38,022 nucleotides of DNA from Pseudomonadota bacterium (GCA_022563505.1 JADFNG010000015.1:1-38022), one strand, 5' to 3'. Numbered from the stretch's first letter, positions 1-9,386 are shown. The notes: a model not told the origin generated them from the letters alone. Program-made: numbers and translations.

Positions 1-105
1 GCCCCGACGCCGACCACACCACCCGCTGTCATCGAACAACTACGATTCCTCGGCTCACCGAACGAACGCGGTCAGCGAGAATTCCGTTTCGAAGGGCAAC
101 TTTAG
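1..105 (+). CDS. Possible C-terminal end of an unidentified protein (partial)
   Basis: Reading frame 1 is open from the first base of the window and ends at a TAG at 103-105, giving 34 codons. The peptide begins with a Pro/Thr-rich linker (APTPTTPP) and continues with a segment that alternates hydrophobic and charged residues, as a beta-strand tail would. It points toward the helicase gene on the opposite strand. I do not recognise the family, and an open frame this short can occur by chance, so this is only a candidate tail of an upstream gene. The 103 bases between this stop and the next gene show no clear hairpin. Confidence 0.3.
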   Translation, partial: APTPTTPPAVIEQLRFLGSPNERGQREFRFEGQL

Positions 106-208
106 TAAGCCTTGGAGCGAGAGCATGGATGTAGCAGCAGCACAGCGGACGGAAGGACAGCGATATTGGCCAAAAAGTTTTGCGGCGATGGCTTCCAGCG
201 CGAACTGT

Positions 209-3200
209 TCATGAATGCTCCGGGCCAGGCGCGCAGGCGGTCAAAGGGACTTCCCGGAATTGCTGCAATAACGGAAAGTACAAGGCGGCCTTGACCGGCA
301 CGTTTGCGTAGTGCCGATACAGGCTGCTGTATTTTTGCAGTTGCGGCTGGTATCGATCTGCCTCGTGCTGCAGAAACGCCTCAAGATCACCGCCTTCGTG
401 GGTGGAGGTTTTGTAATCAATTATCCAGTGGACGCCATGCTCATCGATGCGTACCCGGTCGATAACAATCGATGCAATACGATCCTGCCAGAGGCCCGTT
501 AATGCCAGTTCTGCGCAGCCCTCGCCGCCCAGAATCCAGCGCCCCTGCGCATCCTGTAAAATCCCCGACAAGGCCAGTTGCACGCGCTGACACACAAAAT
601 CAAGCTCTTCGCTCGCCACGCGCAGATCTTGCGCCCAACGACGCGTCATTGACTCAGTGATACCGAGGTGCTCGGCATCCGGGATGTGGCCATCTTGCAC
701 AAACGCATGCAGCCACCGATGCACGATGGTTCCCGCATGTCGTGCAGCAGTCCCTACCCAATAAAACTCAACGGCCCTGTCTGCCACAGCGGCTGTCTCG
801 GCAGAGGCAGCAACGGATAACGGCAATTCGGGCGGCCGCGGCAATAGCGGGCTCTTGCCGCTACGTCGCAGTCGCGGGGCAACGTACATCTCCCCGGCAT
901 CATTTTCCGTAACGCCGTCGTCCACTTCATATTGCGCAAATTCCTGTGTAAAAACCGCTTCGAGTGCGGGCCAGAGTCGACTTAGCAGACTGCCTGAGTG
1001 CGGTTGTCGCATCTCAGCACCGTCACGCGTTGTATTCACATGGCCAATCAAATGCAGCGATTTCTTTGCACGTGTGCAAGCCACGTACAGCAGCCGATCG
1101 AGCTCCAGGCGGTCACTGTCTTGCAAGCGCGCTTCAATGTATTGATGCAATGGATCATTCTCGAGTTCGGCGGCTGGGCCGACCGGGCTGATAATCATGT
1201 CGCTGCCGCTGCGATCGCCACTGTGGCCCGGAACATTCAGCCAGCTCAAGACCGCCTTCTTGCTCGTACTCGTCGATCGCCCCAGCGACGGCAAAACCAC
1301 GTGATCAAATTCCAGTCCTTTCGCCTTGTGAATGGTCATGACTTGCAGGCGACACTGCTCGTTCGCCTGGCTGGATACGCGTTCATCATCCAGGCGTTGC
1401 TCAAGCTCCGCCGGGTCCGCCAGCGTGCCGGCTGTTTCTATTTTTTCGAGCACGTCAAAGAATCGATAGGCATTGTCCAGCTGTTCGCATTCCTGGATGT
1501 GGCCCGGCCCACCCAGTTCATACCAACTGGCTTCAATGCGAAGTCGCAGCGACTGCACACGATTTGTGACGAAACAGCGCTGTAAAACCGGCAGGAAGTT
1601 CGCCAGTATTTCCTGCGCATCCAGCGACAATGTCGCCAGGCGCGACTCGTCCTGAAGCAAACTCCACACGGGGTCACCGGCCGCATCGAATACCAGCCGA
1701 TGCAAGTCCGCCCAGGTCAGTCCCACCAGTGGGCTGCGCAGCAAACCAAGCCAGGCCGTCCTGTCACCCAAATGACAAAACGCACGTGTCAGCGCCAGCA
1801 AATCAATGATTTCCGGCAAGTCCGTCAACCGATCGATCTCAACCGCGTGATAAGCGATCGCTTTGCGGCGCAGTTCCGCAAGCAGCAGGTTTAACTGGGT
1901 GCGACTGCGTACCAGCACAACAACATCCTGCTGCGCAGACTCCGCCAGGCATCCTTCAAGCACCGCCACGGTCGTCAATGCTTCGTCAGCCGTGCTCGCA
2001 TTGAATAGCGGATAGACTTGATAACTAGCAGTCGCATGCAGACTCGCGACCGGTACGGATGCCGAATATTTTATTGCTCCCGACGCAATGTCGTCTTGCG
2101 CGGGGAACATCTGCTCAAATACCGTATTGAACCAGTGCACCAGGTGCTCACCCGAACGAAAATTTTGCCGCAACGTCAGCGACTCAAGCGGCAATCCACT
2201 TACGCCGAACTCCCGCGCAAGCACAAATTGGCCGACTTCGGCGTGCCGAAAACGATAAATCGACTGCATCGGATCGCCCACACAAAAAAGCGTCCGACCG
2301 TCATCTGCTTGCCAGCCTGCCGTCAGTCTCTCAAGCAATCGATACTGGCCAATCGACGTGTCCTGCATTTCATCAAGGAGCAAATGACGAATGCGGTAAT
2401 CCAGCATCAGCGCGATTTCGCCGGGCTCCTCAGGGCTGCCCAGCGCCGCCTCGGCCGCCTGCGCTACCTCGGTATGGTCAATGACTCCCTGCTCGCTGAA
2501 TATTCGTTTGAGTTCCACCACCGCCAATGGCAGCAGAGTGAGCAGTGACAGCAGGACATCCCATTGCTGATTATTGTATTTCGGCTCCGGCAAGAGGCGT
2601 ACGCGACGCAACAAACCGAGCAACCGTTGATCCGTCGACAAGTCGGCGATCAGTTGCAGCCAGGCTTTTTTCTGACCGTCATCTCCCGTCGGAAAGCCAT
2701 CGGTTTTGCTGATCGTCTTGCGCCAGCTACCCGTCTTGGTCAACAGCAATGACGCAATGCCTCGCCACAAAGGCAGATCGTCTGCGGTCTTTCCGGGAAT
2801 TGCCTGCAAGCCTGCAAGCGCCGCCGCAAGATGCGCATTATTGCCATTTTCAATCAGCATTGAAGCGGCGTGAGCGGCCAGAGCCGGCAGCTCGCCAGTG
2901 TCGCTTTGTATGAGTCTGTGCTGTGTCGCGCTTAAATGATGCTCAATCACAGCCGCGATATTCTGCTCCAGCAACTTGCGTACAGCGACGGCATCTTCGA
3001 CCTGGCCGCTGCCGGTAATGTGCAGCCATTGGTCGCGCGTCTCAAGCATGCGTGCGATGCAGGTGATATAGACACCGGTATTGTTGTCCTGATGGCTCAG
3101 TACATTTTCAACGGCGGCATTCCGCTCGTCGTCGCCGAGCAACCAGTCCAGCGTCGCCACAGCCGCGGAACGATAAAGGGACTTCGCCTCCGCATTGACC

Positions 3201-3643
3201 ACGGTGTTGGTCATGCCGCCGATGCCCGAACTCAGCGGCAGCAAGCGTGCAATGCCTGCACACAATGAATCCAGCGTCTGAATACGCATGCGGCTCGGAG
3301 ATTCGATCAGGTGCCAGTCAAGCTCCGCATCTCTTGCCATGACAGCCAGCGCTGCATCCAGCGTCACTTGTTCATGAGGGCGTTCGGCAACGGCTCCTGC
3401 CCTCGCCTGTTGCAGCGATTTTGCGACCCGCTGCTGCATCTCGCGCGCCGCCTTGCGCGTGAACGTAATGGCGAGCACTTCTTCCGGGTTGTCGACGGTT
3501 GCAAGGAGACGTAAGTAACGCTGTATCAACAATTCGGTCTTGCCCGAACCCGCCGGAGCCTGAACGATAAAGGAACGTGTTACATCGAGCGCCTCGGCAC
3601 GGGCCCTGGAATCCGCTTCAATCAGCGCCTTCTCAGTTGGCAC
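209..3643 (-). CDS. AddA-like UvrD-family helicase with C-terminal PD-(D/E)XK nuclease domain
   Basis: This is a superfamily 1 DNA helicase-nuclease of 1144 residues, the usual AddA length, expected to process double-strand DNA ends for recombination. Walker A is APAGSGKT (residues 29-36). Further SF1A motifs follow in order: ITFTRKAA, DEMQDTS (Walker B, with Met where DEFQD is usual), GDPMQSIYRFR, LRQNFRS, TIHKAKGLEFD and LLYVACTRAKK. The C-terminal part carries a nuclease core with GTIVHRWLH, IIDYKT and QLQKY. The start is GTG at 3643, preceded by a strong GGAGGAA Shine-Dalgarno. It overlaps the end of the AddB-like gene by 11 nt, so the two are translationally coupled and presumably form one complex. 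UvrD itself is shorter and has no nuclease domain, so plain UvrD is unlikely. Confidence 0.9.
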   Translation of the reverse strand: MPTEKALIEADSRARAEALDVTRSFIVQAPAGSGKTELLIQRYLRLLATVDNPEEVLAITFTRKAAREMQQRVAKSLQQARAGAVAERPHEQVTLDAALAVMARDAELDWHLIESPSRMRIQTLDSLCAGIARLLPLSSGIGGMTNTVVNAEAKSLYRSAAVATLDWLLGDDERNAAVENVLSHQDNNTGVYITCIARMLETRDQWLHITGSGQVEDAVAVRKLLEQNIAAVIEHHLSATQHRLIQSDTGELPALAAHAASMLIENGNNAHLAAALAGLQAIPGKTADDLPLWRGIASLLLTKTGSWRKTISKTDGFPTGDDGQKKAWLQLIADLSTDQRLLGLLRRVRLLPEPKYNNQQWDVLLSLLTLLPLAVVELKRIFSEQGVIDHTEVAQAAEAALGSPEEPGEIALMLDYRIRHLLLDEMQDTSIGQYRLLERLTAGWQADDGRTLFCVGDPMQSIYRFRHAEVGQFVLAREFGVSGLPLESLTLRQNFRSGEHLVHWFNTVFEQMFPAQDDIASGAIKYSASVPVASLHATASYQVYPLFNASTADEALTTVAVLEGCLAESAQQDVVVLVRSRTQLNLLLAELRRKAIAYHAVEIDRLTDLPEIIDLLALTRAFCHLGDRTAWLGLLRSPLVGLTWADLHRLVFDAAGDPVWSLLQDESRLATLSLDAQEILANFLPVLQRCFVTNRVQSLRLRIEASWYELGGPGHIQECEQLDNAYRFFDVLEKIETAGTLADPAELEQRLDDERVSSQANEQCRLQVMTIHKAKGLEFDHVVLPSLGRSTSTSKKAVLSWLNVPGHSGDRSGSDMIISPVGPAAELENDPLHQYIEARLQDSDRLELDRLLYVACTRAKKSLHLIGHVNTTRDGAEMRQPHSGSLLSRLWPALEAVFTQEFAQYEVDDGVTENDAGEMYVAPRLRRSGKSPLLPRPPELPLSVAASAETAAVADRAVEFYWVGTAARHAGTIVHRWLHAFVQDGHIPDAEHLGITESMTRRWAQDLRVASEELDFVCQRVQLALSGILQDAQGRWILGGEGCAELALTGLWQDRIASIVIDRVRIDEHGVHWIIDYKTSTHEGGDLEAFLQHEADRYQPQLQKYSSLYRHYANVPVKAALYFPLLQQFREVPLTACAPGPEHS

Positions 3644-6260
3644 GTTTGTGTTCCTCCGCCCGACTCAACACGTTTAGCGGCCTGCTTTGCTCTGTATTCA
3701 ATCGCAGGTTAAGGCGCACGTCACCCGCGCTGATTTGCTCCATGGCAAAGCGCACCAACTGCTTCCAGTCCCGCAGCATGTCACGCCAGTCACTCGCGGC
3801 AAGGTTGCTCCATTCCACGCTGCCGCCGACTCCCTTGCACAGGGTTGCGCGGCTGGCGATATTGAACAAAGCCAGTCCGCCGACCTCTTCCGCCAACGCC
3901 GTGGCATAGACCACGACCTGCAAATCAACGGGATTCCCGTCACGGCCCAGCAGGTTTTTCACCTGGCCGGTCTTGTAGTCGATGATCAGCAAAGTACCAT
4001 CCGACAAGCGGTCAATGCGATCCACCCTGAGGGTCAGTTGAACCCCGGCCCACTCAAATTCGATGCGCTCCTCAACCTGCTCGACGCTGAATTCCGCACG
4101 CGTTTTCTCCATCGCCAGAAATTGCCTGATCACCGTGCGCAGGCGCGTTCGCTCCAGTGCGAACAGGCGCCTCAAAATCGCATCGGCATGGCGCAATGAA
4201 TCCGCAAATCCGGCGGTGATGGCGGCCTCGATCCGCTTGGCGATGTCCTGATCCGACCAGGCAACAATGTCGCTCGATGACGGCTTTTGACGCATTAATT
4301 GATACAGCGTCTCGTGCAACAGGCTGCCACGCAAACTGGGAGAGAGCCCCACTTCAAAGCGCCGCAACTCCCTGATGCCGAGGCGACCGTATGCGAATGC
4401 GGCGAATGGCTCGACCGTTTGACGATGGACAGTGTACGCACCGCCGGCAACTCGTTCGACGCCGTTTACGGGAGGGACAGGATCATCGCTGATGACGTGA
4501 ACATCCGCATGCCCGATCAGCGTCTCGGCGTACCAACCGGGATCATGGTGTTCGTTAAAGGCAAGCGCCGATAACTCTTCGAGCAGCGGACTTCGCAGTT
4601 GCACAGTATCTTGCTCGGCGCACGCCCAGCTCAGGTGAACCGCCGATGCCGACGCGACCAGGCGTTTGAGAACCCTGCGCGAATACTGCAACGAGTCTTG
4701 CGGGCTCGCGTCTGGCATGGCATGCGTGCGTTGCAGTTTTCGCGACACGAGGGCCATCGGCTGAGCCGACGATGGCCAGCGACCCGCATCCAGACCTGTC
4801 ACCCAAAGGTGGTCAAATTCCATGCCGGCAGCCTCCAGGCTGCCCAGGAGACTGACCAGCCCGGCTCCCGTGTCGGGCTGGTAAACGATATCGCGTGCGA
4901 GGCTTTCAATGTGGTGAATCGCAGCGGAGCATGTCATTTCAGGCAGGACTCTGTCGAGTGCCGCAAACTCGTTCAACAGATTACGCCAGCGATTGAGCAG
5001 CTGAAACTCACTGCTGTTCGGGCTGCTCTCACCCGGCCAGCCAATGTTCGTCAGGAGCTCGTCGAAACGCGCTGCCCAGCGAACCGGCGTGTTTTTTACA
5101 CGGGCGAGGGTCTGCCATGAGGCGATGCGCCGCACGCCATCGAGCCACGCCTGCGCATCCGGACTTTTTGCGTGCTCTGCAAGCGCGGCGCCTAATGCGG
5201 CTGCGGTCCATTTGCGATCCGGCAGTTTTCTCAATCGCAGTTCCAGCTTCGATCGCCCTGCCGTACCACCCGTGCCGACAAAAGGGCTGCGTAGCACGAT
5301 GCTCACATCTCGCGATACCAGGCCCCGGTGTGCCCAACGCAGGCAAAGCAATGCAACATGAATGGCGGGATAGTCGGACAGCCTGCGGCCATAAGACACG
5401 TTGACGGACTGATCGAAATGACTGCCCCCACTTTGCCAGCCGGGCGCCAGTCCCTCGCGGATCAGGCGTGCAAACCGCGCCGACTCGGTCTCCAGGTCCG
5501 TGGCCACGATCGCCACGCGTGCCGCCGGGTTCGCAAGCAAACGGGCTCTTGCCCAGGCGCCGGCTGCCCGCAATTCAGCTTCGACGTTGGCATAAGATGA
5601 GGTCGTCAAGGCTATAGCGGGTCCCCGTTGTGCTGCGGCCGCCACGTGGCAATCATTGCCTCTTAATGCTGAAAAAAGTGCCTCAACGACGGGCGACAGA
5701 CGATCAAAACCAACATGGACAATGTGTCGGGCAATTGGCAGTTCACCGGAGGGAAGTGCTTTGATCACAGCAGCGGCAACTTGCTCTGCATCTATCCAGT
5801 GACGCTCGGCCAGCGTGTCACTGTAACTCCGCGCCGCCTCCGCAAAGGCGTGTTCATCACTACTGCGCGCTTCACGGGAAAGTTCGGCTATGGATACCTG
5901 CCACTCAAGAAGGCGTTGCCAGGCCACACGAGCCTGGCGCAGCAAGTTGTGTGATTGGCTCAGTGCACTGCCCAAATGACGATTGATGCTGCTATCCCAT
6001 AAGACCTTGCTGGTGTGGGCGTCAATTAATTGGGGCGAGTCACTGCAGGCGGATGCTTGCAGTAACGTGGGCAACCAGTCTTGCCAAAAATGAATGCGGG
6101 GCGATGGCCAAGCCTGTCGCCCCGCCGCCAGCTGCTGCCGGTCATGCGCGGAACGTAACTCACGGGCAAGACGCCGGCTCGAAGTGATGATAATTGCGTC
6201 GGCGTCGGCCGCGCCTGCCAGCCACGCATAAAGAGGGCTACCGCCGCCCGTTTCACTCAT
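3633..6260 (-). CDS. AddB-like PD-(D/E)XK nuclease, probable DNA repair protein
   Basis: This is the partner subunit of the downstream AddA-like helicase, about 875 residues from ATG 6260. The N-terminus (ITSSRRLARELR, then a Trp-containing HFWQDW) matches the inactivated-helicase part of the 'probable DNA repair protein' family (TIGR03623-like). The C-terminal third has a nuclease core: GSLLHETLYQLM, LLIIDYKTGQ and DLQVVVYATAL. No Walker A is visible. The C-x2-C-x5-C cluster that holds the Fe-S centre in Bacillus-type AddB is absent; the six cysteines are isolated. The frame extends upstream to a TTG at 6293, but ATG 6260 is preferred because the TTG has no Shine-Dalgarno. The gene starts 36 bp after the broken CoA-transferase gene. 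Confidence 0.85.
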   Translation of the reverse strand: MSETGGGSPLYAWLAGAADADAIIITSSRRLARELRSAHDRQQLAAGRQAWPSPRIHFWQDWLPTLLQASACSDSPQLIDAHTSKVLWDSSINRHLGSALSQSHNLLRQARVAWQRLLEWQVSIAELSREARSSDEHAFAEAARSYSDTLAERHWIDAEQVAAAVIKALPSGELPIARHIVHVGFDRLSPVVEALFSALRGNDCHVAAAAQRGPAIALTTSSYANVEAELRAAGAWARARLLANPAARVAIVATDLETESARFARLIREGLAPGWQSGGSHFDQSVNVSYGRRLSDYPAIHVALLCLRWAHRGLVSRDVSIVLRSPFVGTGGTAGRSKLELRLRKLPDRKWTAAALGAALAEHAKSPDAQAWLDGVRRIASWQTLARVKNTPVRWAARFDELLTNIGWPGESSPNSSEFQLLNRWRNLLNEFAALDRVLPEMTCSAAIHHIESLARDIVYQPDTGAGLVSLLGSLEAAGMEFDHLWVTGLDAGRWPSSAQPMALVSRKLQRTHAMPDASPQDSLQYSRRVLKRLVASASAVHLSWACAEQDTVQLRSPLLEELSALAFNEHHDPGWYAETLIGHADVHVISDDPVPPVNGVERVAGGAYTVHRQTVEPFAAFAYGRLGIRELRRFEVGLSPSLRGSLLHETLYQLMRQKPSSSDIVAWSDQDIAKRIEAAITAGFADSLRHADAILRRLFALERTRLRTVIRQFLAMEKTRAEFSVEQVEERIEFEWAGVQLTLRVDRIDRLSDGTLLIIDYKTGQVKNLLGRDGNPVDLQVVVYATALAEEVGGLALFNIASRATLCKGVGGSVEWSNLAASDWRDMLRDWKQLVRFAMEQISAGDVRLNLRLNTEQSRPLNVLSRAEEHKRAN

Positions 6261-6296
6261 GCTGTCCCGTGAAGTGATTGTGATGAGGTGCAATAA

Positions 6297-6879
6297 TCAT
6301 ATATCACCGGCCGCCCGAAGTGCCGCGATTTTTTTCGTCGAGTAACCCAGTTCTTCGCGCAGCACTTCGCTGGTGTGCTCACCGAGCAGCGGTGGCGCAC
6401 ACCGGTATTCAACTCGGCTTTCCGAAAAGTTGACCGGGTTGGCAATCGTCGGCACCCGCCCGCGATCCGCTTTGCCTGTAGGCCGAAATTGAACAGTAAA
6501 TTAATGCAGGATTCAGCTCTCGAAGGCTTGCCGCGTCCAGCCCGTAACGCTGCAACGTACCCACTCGATAGTTCTCCAGCAGCACATCGCTACCGCGGAC
6601 AAGATCCCGCACGAGTTGCTGACCATCGGCATGGGCCAGATTGCAGGTGACCGAACGCTTGTTACGATTAGCCGCCAGGAAATAGGCCGCGTCTGGCGTA
6701 TCGAGACCCTTGCCGTCCTGCAGCCAGGGCGGACCCCAATGGCGGCTGTCGTCACCGCTTCCGGGTCTCTCTATCTTGATCACATCCGCGCCGTAGTCCG
6801 CGAGTAGCTGGCCTGCCCAAGGGCCGGCGAGCACGCGACTCATGTCGATCACTCTCGTTCCCTGCAGTGCTCCAGCCAT
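6297..6879 (-). pseudogene. CaiB/BaiF-family CoA-transferase, internally deleted and frameshifted
   Basis: The first ~135 residues from ATG 6879 are a clear CaiB/BaiF (formyl-CoA transferase-like) N-terminus: GTRVIDMSRVLAGPWAGQ, DVIKIERPGSGDD, NRNKRSV, ENYRVGTL and ALIYCSISAY. Directly after SISAY the sequence jumps, in a different frame, to the typical family C-terminus (RVPTIANPVNFSE, then PLLGEHTSEVLREELGY), ending at TGA 6297-6299. The join lies near 6450-6485. Together the two parts make only ~188 residues of a family that is normally ~390, so about 200 codons are missing, including the segment that carries the catalytic aspartate. The original frame continues to a stop at 6409 with unrelated residues. 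A deletion with frameshift is the simplest reading; a local assembly error is the alternative. Confidence 0.85.
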
Positions 6880-6913
6880 GCGGAATTGCCCGACGTCCTT
6901 TTGATAATAAAAA

Positions 6914-6940
6914 CCCGGCCAACCGTGACGGTTGGCCGGG
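6914..6940 (-). terminator. Rho-independent terminator
   Basis: A perfect 12-bp GC-rich stem (CCCGGCCAACCG paired with its complement) with a 3-nt loop spans 6914-6940. On the minus strand it is followed by TTTTTATTAT. It lies about 75 bp downstream of the lipoprotein stop and just upstream of the broken CoA-transferase start, so it should end the lipoprotein transcript. Confidence 0.85.
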
Positions 6941-7014
6941 CGGGTCCGCACGGAGATTGCGGATTGCGCGACTGAAACGCCGCAGCCGATCGTTTGACCG
7001 TACTGCTATCCGAT

Positions 7015-7491
7015 TCAGTCTAGCTCTTCGACCTCGGCACCTTTGACGCTAGCGGGTTCCGGGGGCTTTTGTTCGGCCCTTTCTATGCTTCCATAGCGAA
7101 CCAGTAACTCTTGTTTTTCTTCAGCCGATACCCGGCTGATGGCCCTGATACTTACCGATTCTGCAGAAAAAGTACCAAAAATAATGGCGTCACCCCCGTA
7201 AGGGCAAAGCTGGCCGTCCCTCGACTTAAACTTGAGACTCGTTGAGTGGCGCAGCTCATAGGCCGGCCAGAACAGGGTCACAAAGTACGTTCTCTTGCCA
7301 GACCCGGTAATCAGCAAATGACTTTTGTCCAGCGGACTATAGTCTCGGATAGTCCGGATCAGGATGCAATCCGTGCCTTGAAAATCAGCATCCTTACTGA
7401 CGTTGGATTTGCCATCCGCGTCTTCGGATATTGTTGAGCATCCACTTAAAGTAAATACTATTATCAATTGAATTATAAAGAATTGTTTCAT
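7015..7491 (-). CDS. Small lipoprotein, DUF6491-like
   Basis: The protein has ~158 residues from ATG 7491. The N-terminus (MKQFFIIQLIIVFTLSGCS) is a lipoprotein signal peptide with lipobox LSGC at about residues 15-18, which decides the start over the upstream in-frame start at 7542 that would bury the signal. The mature part contains DCILIRTIRDY, a hydrophobic strand ending GSGKRTYFVTL, and a LCPYGGDAI motif. These resemble the uncharacterised DUF6491 family of small proteobacterial lipoproteins; this match is from memory. The C-terminus is charged and Pro/Glu-rich. The first 100 bases are visibly more AT-rich than the neighbours. It is a monocistronic unit with its own terminator at 6914-6940. 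Function unknown; likely anchored in an envelope membrane. Confidence 0.75.
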   Translation of the reverse strand: MKQFFIIQLIIVFTLSGCSTISEDADGKSNVSKDADFQGTDCILIRTIRDYSPLDKSHLLITGSGKRTYFVTLFWPAYELRHSTSLKFKSRDGQLCPYGGDAIIFGTFSAESVSIRAISRVSAEEKQELLVRYGSIERAEQKPPEPASVKGAEVEELD

Positions 7492-7612
7492 ATTTTTATT
7501 CAACGCCTCGACGCTTTTCCTGACTTGCACAAGCGGCCCCAATTAATCCTTTGGACACTCCATTTCGGTATTAAGTTCAGCAGAAATCCGCACTTCGCAA
7601 TGGTCCAGGCGA

Positions 7613-8485
7613 TCAACTTTCGGTGTGATGCGCATTTTCGACGACAATCGACCGGGCCGAATCCTGTAGCCACTCACTCCAGGAGCCCACATAGAGACAC
7701 GGATCGGAAAAGCCGGCGATGCTGGCGGACAACGCGAGGTGACACGCCGTCACCCCGGAGCCGCACATGACCCCCCACGGTGTCTCCGCGGGAATTTCTC
7801 CGATGCCAGCCCAGCAAGCCTTGATTTCATCCGCACTGCGCCACGTTCCGTCCTCATGCAATGCATCCGTAAACGGCAAATTCACCGCGCCTGGCACATG
7901 CCCTGCCACCGGATCGATCGGCTCATGCTCCCCCATGAATCTCGTTGGGGCACGCGCATCGACCAGCGTGAACGCGCTGTCTGCCGCGAGCCAGGCCTCG
8001 ATCTGTGCGACGGTCCAGACCATTTCAGACGCGCCACTGCCGCTGAAAGAGCCAACCGGCAAGGATGTATGTTGCCGACTGACCACGCCATCTGCTTGCA
8101 TCCAGGCAGCGAAGCCGCCATCAAGCAGCGCGACATCGCGGTGACCAAGCCAGCGCAGCATCCACCAGAGTCGAGAGGCGACACCACCCCCTGCATCGTC
8201 GTATACGACAACCTGAGTGTCATTCGATAGGCCCCAACGCTGCAGTGTCGCAACAAATGTCGCTACGTCAGGCAACGGATGCCTGCCGGAGCCAGCCGAA
8301 ATCGGTGCTGCAAGATCGGTATTCAGATTCGCATAGCTGGCACCCGGTATATGCCCGGACGCATAATCTTTCTGCCCCTGATCCGGATTCATCAGAGAGA
8401 AGCGGCAATCGACGATACGAAAAGCTGGATTATCCAGGTTCTCAGCAAGCGTCTTCACGGAGATAAGTGACTGATAACGTCTCAT
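7613..8485 (-). CDS. sseA: 3-mercaptopyruvate sulfurtransferase (two rhodanese domains)
   Basis: A tandem-rhodanese sulfurtransferase of ~290 residues that moves sulfane sulfur from 3-mercaptopyruvate or thiosulfate to thiols or cyanide. The N-terminal, inactive rhodanese domain has FRIVDCRF, GHIPGA and VVVYDDAGGG. The C-terminal domain has FTLVDARAPTRF, GHVPGAVNLPF and the active-site loop CGSGVTAC. The CG[S/T]GVT loop is the mercaptopyruvate type; thiosulfate rhodaneses usually have CRxGx[R/T], so mercaptopyruvate is the likelier donor. A GTG at 8497 could also serve as start, but ATG 8485 places the N-terminus where E. coli SseA begins. No clear Shine-Dalgarno precedes either. It is divergent from etfB across 139-151 bp that must hold both promoters. 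Confidence 0.88.
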   Translation of the reverse strand: MRRYQSLISVKTLAENLDNPAFRIVDCRFSLMNPDQGQKDYASGHIPGASYANLNTDLAAPISAGSGRHPLPDVATFVATLQRWGLSNDTQVVVYDDAGGGVASRLWWMLRWLGHRDVALLDGGFAAWMQADGVVSRQHTSLPVGSFSGSGASEMVWTVAQIEAWLAADSAFTLVDARAPTRFMGEHEPIDPVAGHVPGAVNLPFTDALHEDGTWRSADEIKACWAGIGEIPAETPWGVMCGSGVTACHLALSASIAGFSDPCLYVGSWSEWLQDSARSIVVENAHHTES

Positions 8486-8636
8486 TGGCAGGGGCACACG
8501 TCGCTAATTCTTTGAAGGGATATAACAATGGCCGCATTTCACTTGTACAGGGCGCTTTCGTCGTAGACAATACGCGTTTTTTGCAGCGCAGCAAAGCTGT
8601 GCATTAATCGCTTGACCGGGTACGGGAGACCATTCG

Positions 8637-9386
8637 GTGGAAAAGATTCTGGTAGGGCTGAAACGTGTTGTCGACTACAACGTCCGTGTGCGCGTGCGCT
8701 CAGACGGCAGCGGCGTCGAGACGGATGGCGTCAAGATGAGCATCAATCCATTTGATGAGATTGCTCTCGAGGAAGCGCTGCGGATCAAGGAGCGTGGCGA
8801 GGCAAGCGAAGTCATTGTTGTATCCATTGGACCCTCCGAGGCACAGCAGCAGCTGCGTACGGGACTGGCGATGGGTGCAGACCGTGCCATTCTGATCGAG
8901 AGTGCGGATCCCGTTGATCCACTGACGGCTGCGCGCGTGTTTCTGGAACTGGTCAATCGTGAACAGCCCGGAATGGTCTTGCTGGGCAAACAAGCCATTG
9001 ATAATGACAACAACCAGGCGGGTCAGATGCTGGCCGCAATCTGGGGGCGCCCTCAGGCGACTTTCGCGTCCAAAGTCGAAATCCAGGGATCGACGGCGAC
9101 AGTCACACGCGAGGTGGACATTGGACTCGAAACCATCGAGATCGATTTGCCAGCCGTTGTCACTACCGACTTAAGACTCAATGAACCGCGCTATGTGAAG
9201 CTGCCCGACATCATGAAGGCGAAAAGGAAGCCCCTCGATATCACACCGCTGGCCGAGCTTGGTGTCGGTACGGCTACCGCCCATGCCGAGGTTGCATTTG
9301 AACCGCCTGAAGAGCGCCAGAAAGGCATTATGGTCCAGGATGTCGCTGGTCTCGTCGAAGCACTGAAAGACAAGGGGCTGGTCTGA
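8637..9386 (+). CDS. etfB: Electron transfer flavoprotein subunit beta
   Basis: The small ETF subunit (249 residues, the standard size) binds AMP and, with the alpha subunit, carries electrons from acyl-CoA dehydrogenases to ETF-ubiquinone oxidoreductase. Family features are the N-terminal ILVGLKRVVDYNVRVRV, the segment NPFDEIALEEALRIKE, LLGKQAIDNDNNQ in the AMP-binding region, and the recognition-loop stretch LPAVVTTDLRLNEPRY. The start is GTG at 8637 behind GGGAGAC. The stop overlaps the etfA start (TGATG), so the two subunits are made in equal amounts. Two acyl-CoA dehydrogenases in this window are plausible electron donors. Confidence 0.95.
   Translation: MEKILVGLKRVVDYNVRVRVRSDGSGVETDGVKMSINPFDEIALEEALRIKERGEASEVIVVSIGPSEAQQQLRTGLAMGADRAILIESADPVDPLTAARVFLELVNREQPGMVLLGKQAIDNDNNQAGQMLAAIWGRPQATFASKVEIQGSTATVTREVDIGLETIEIDLPAVVTTDLRLNEPRYVKLPDIMKAKRKPLDITPLAELGVGTATAHAEVAFEPPEERQKGIMVQDVAGLVEALKDKGLV

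Noticed and set aside
998-1585. Long plus-strand open frames inside the AddA-like gene (and similar ones in the AddB-like gene)
   Set aside because: They lie entirely antisense to strongly supported coding sequence, have low-complexity Arg/Gln/His-rich products and no recognisable motifs.
8543-8571. Promoter-like TTGTAC-17-GACAAT before etfB
   Set aside because: Only 3 of 6 and 4 of 6 consensus matches; too weak to list as a feature.
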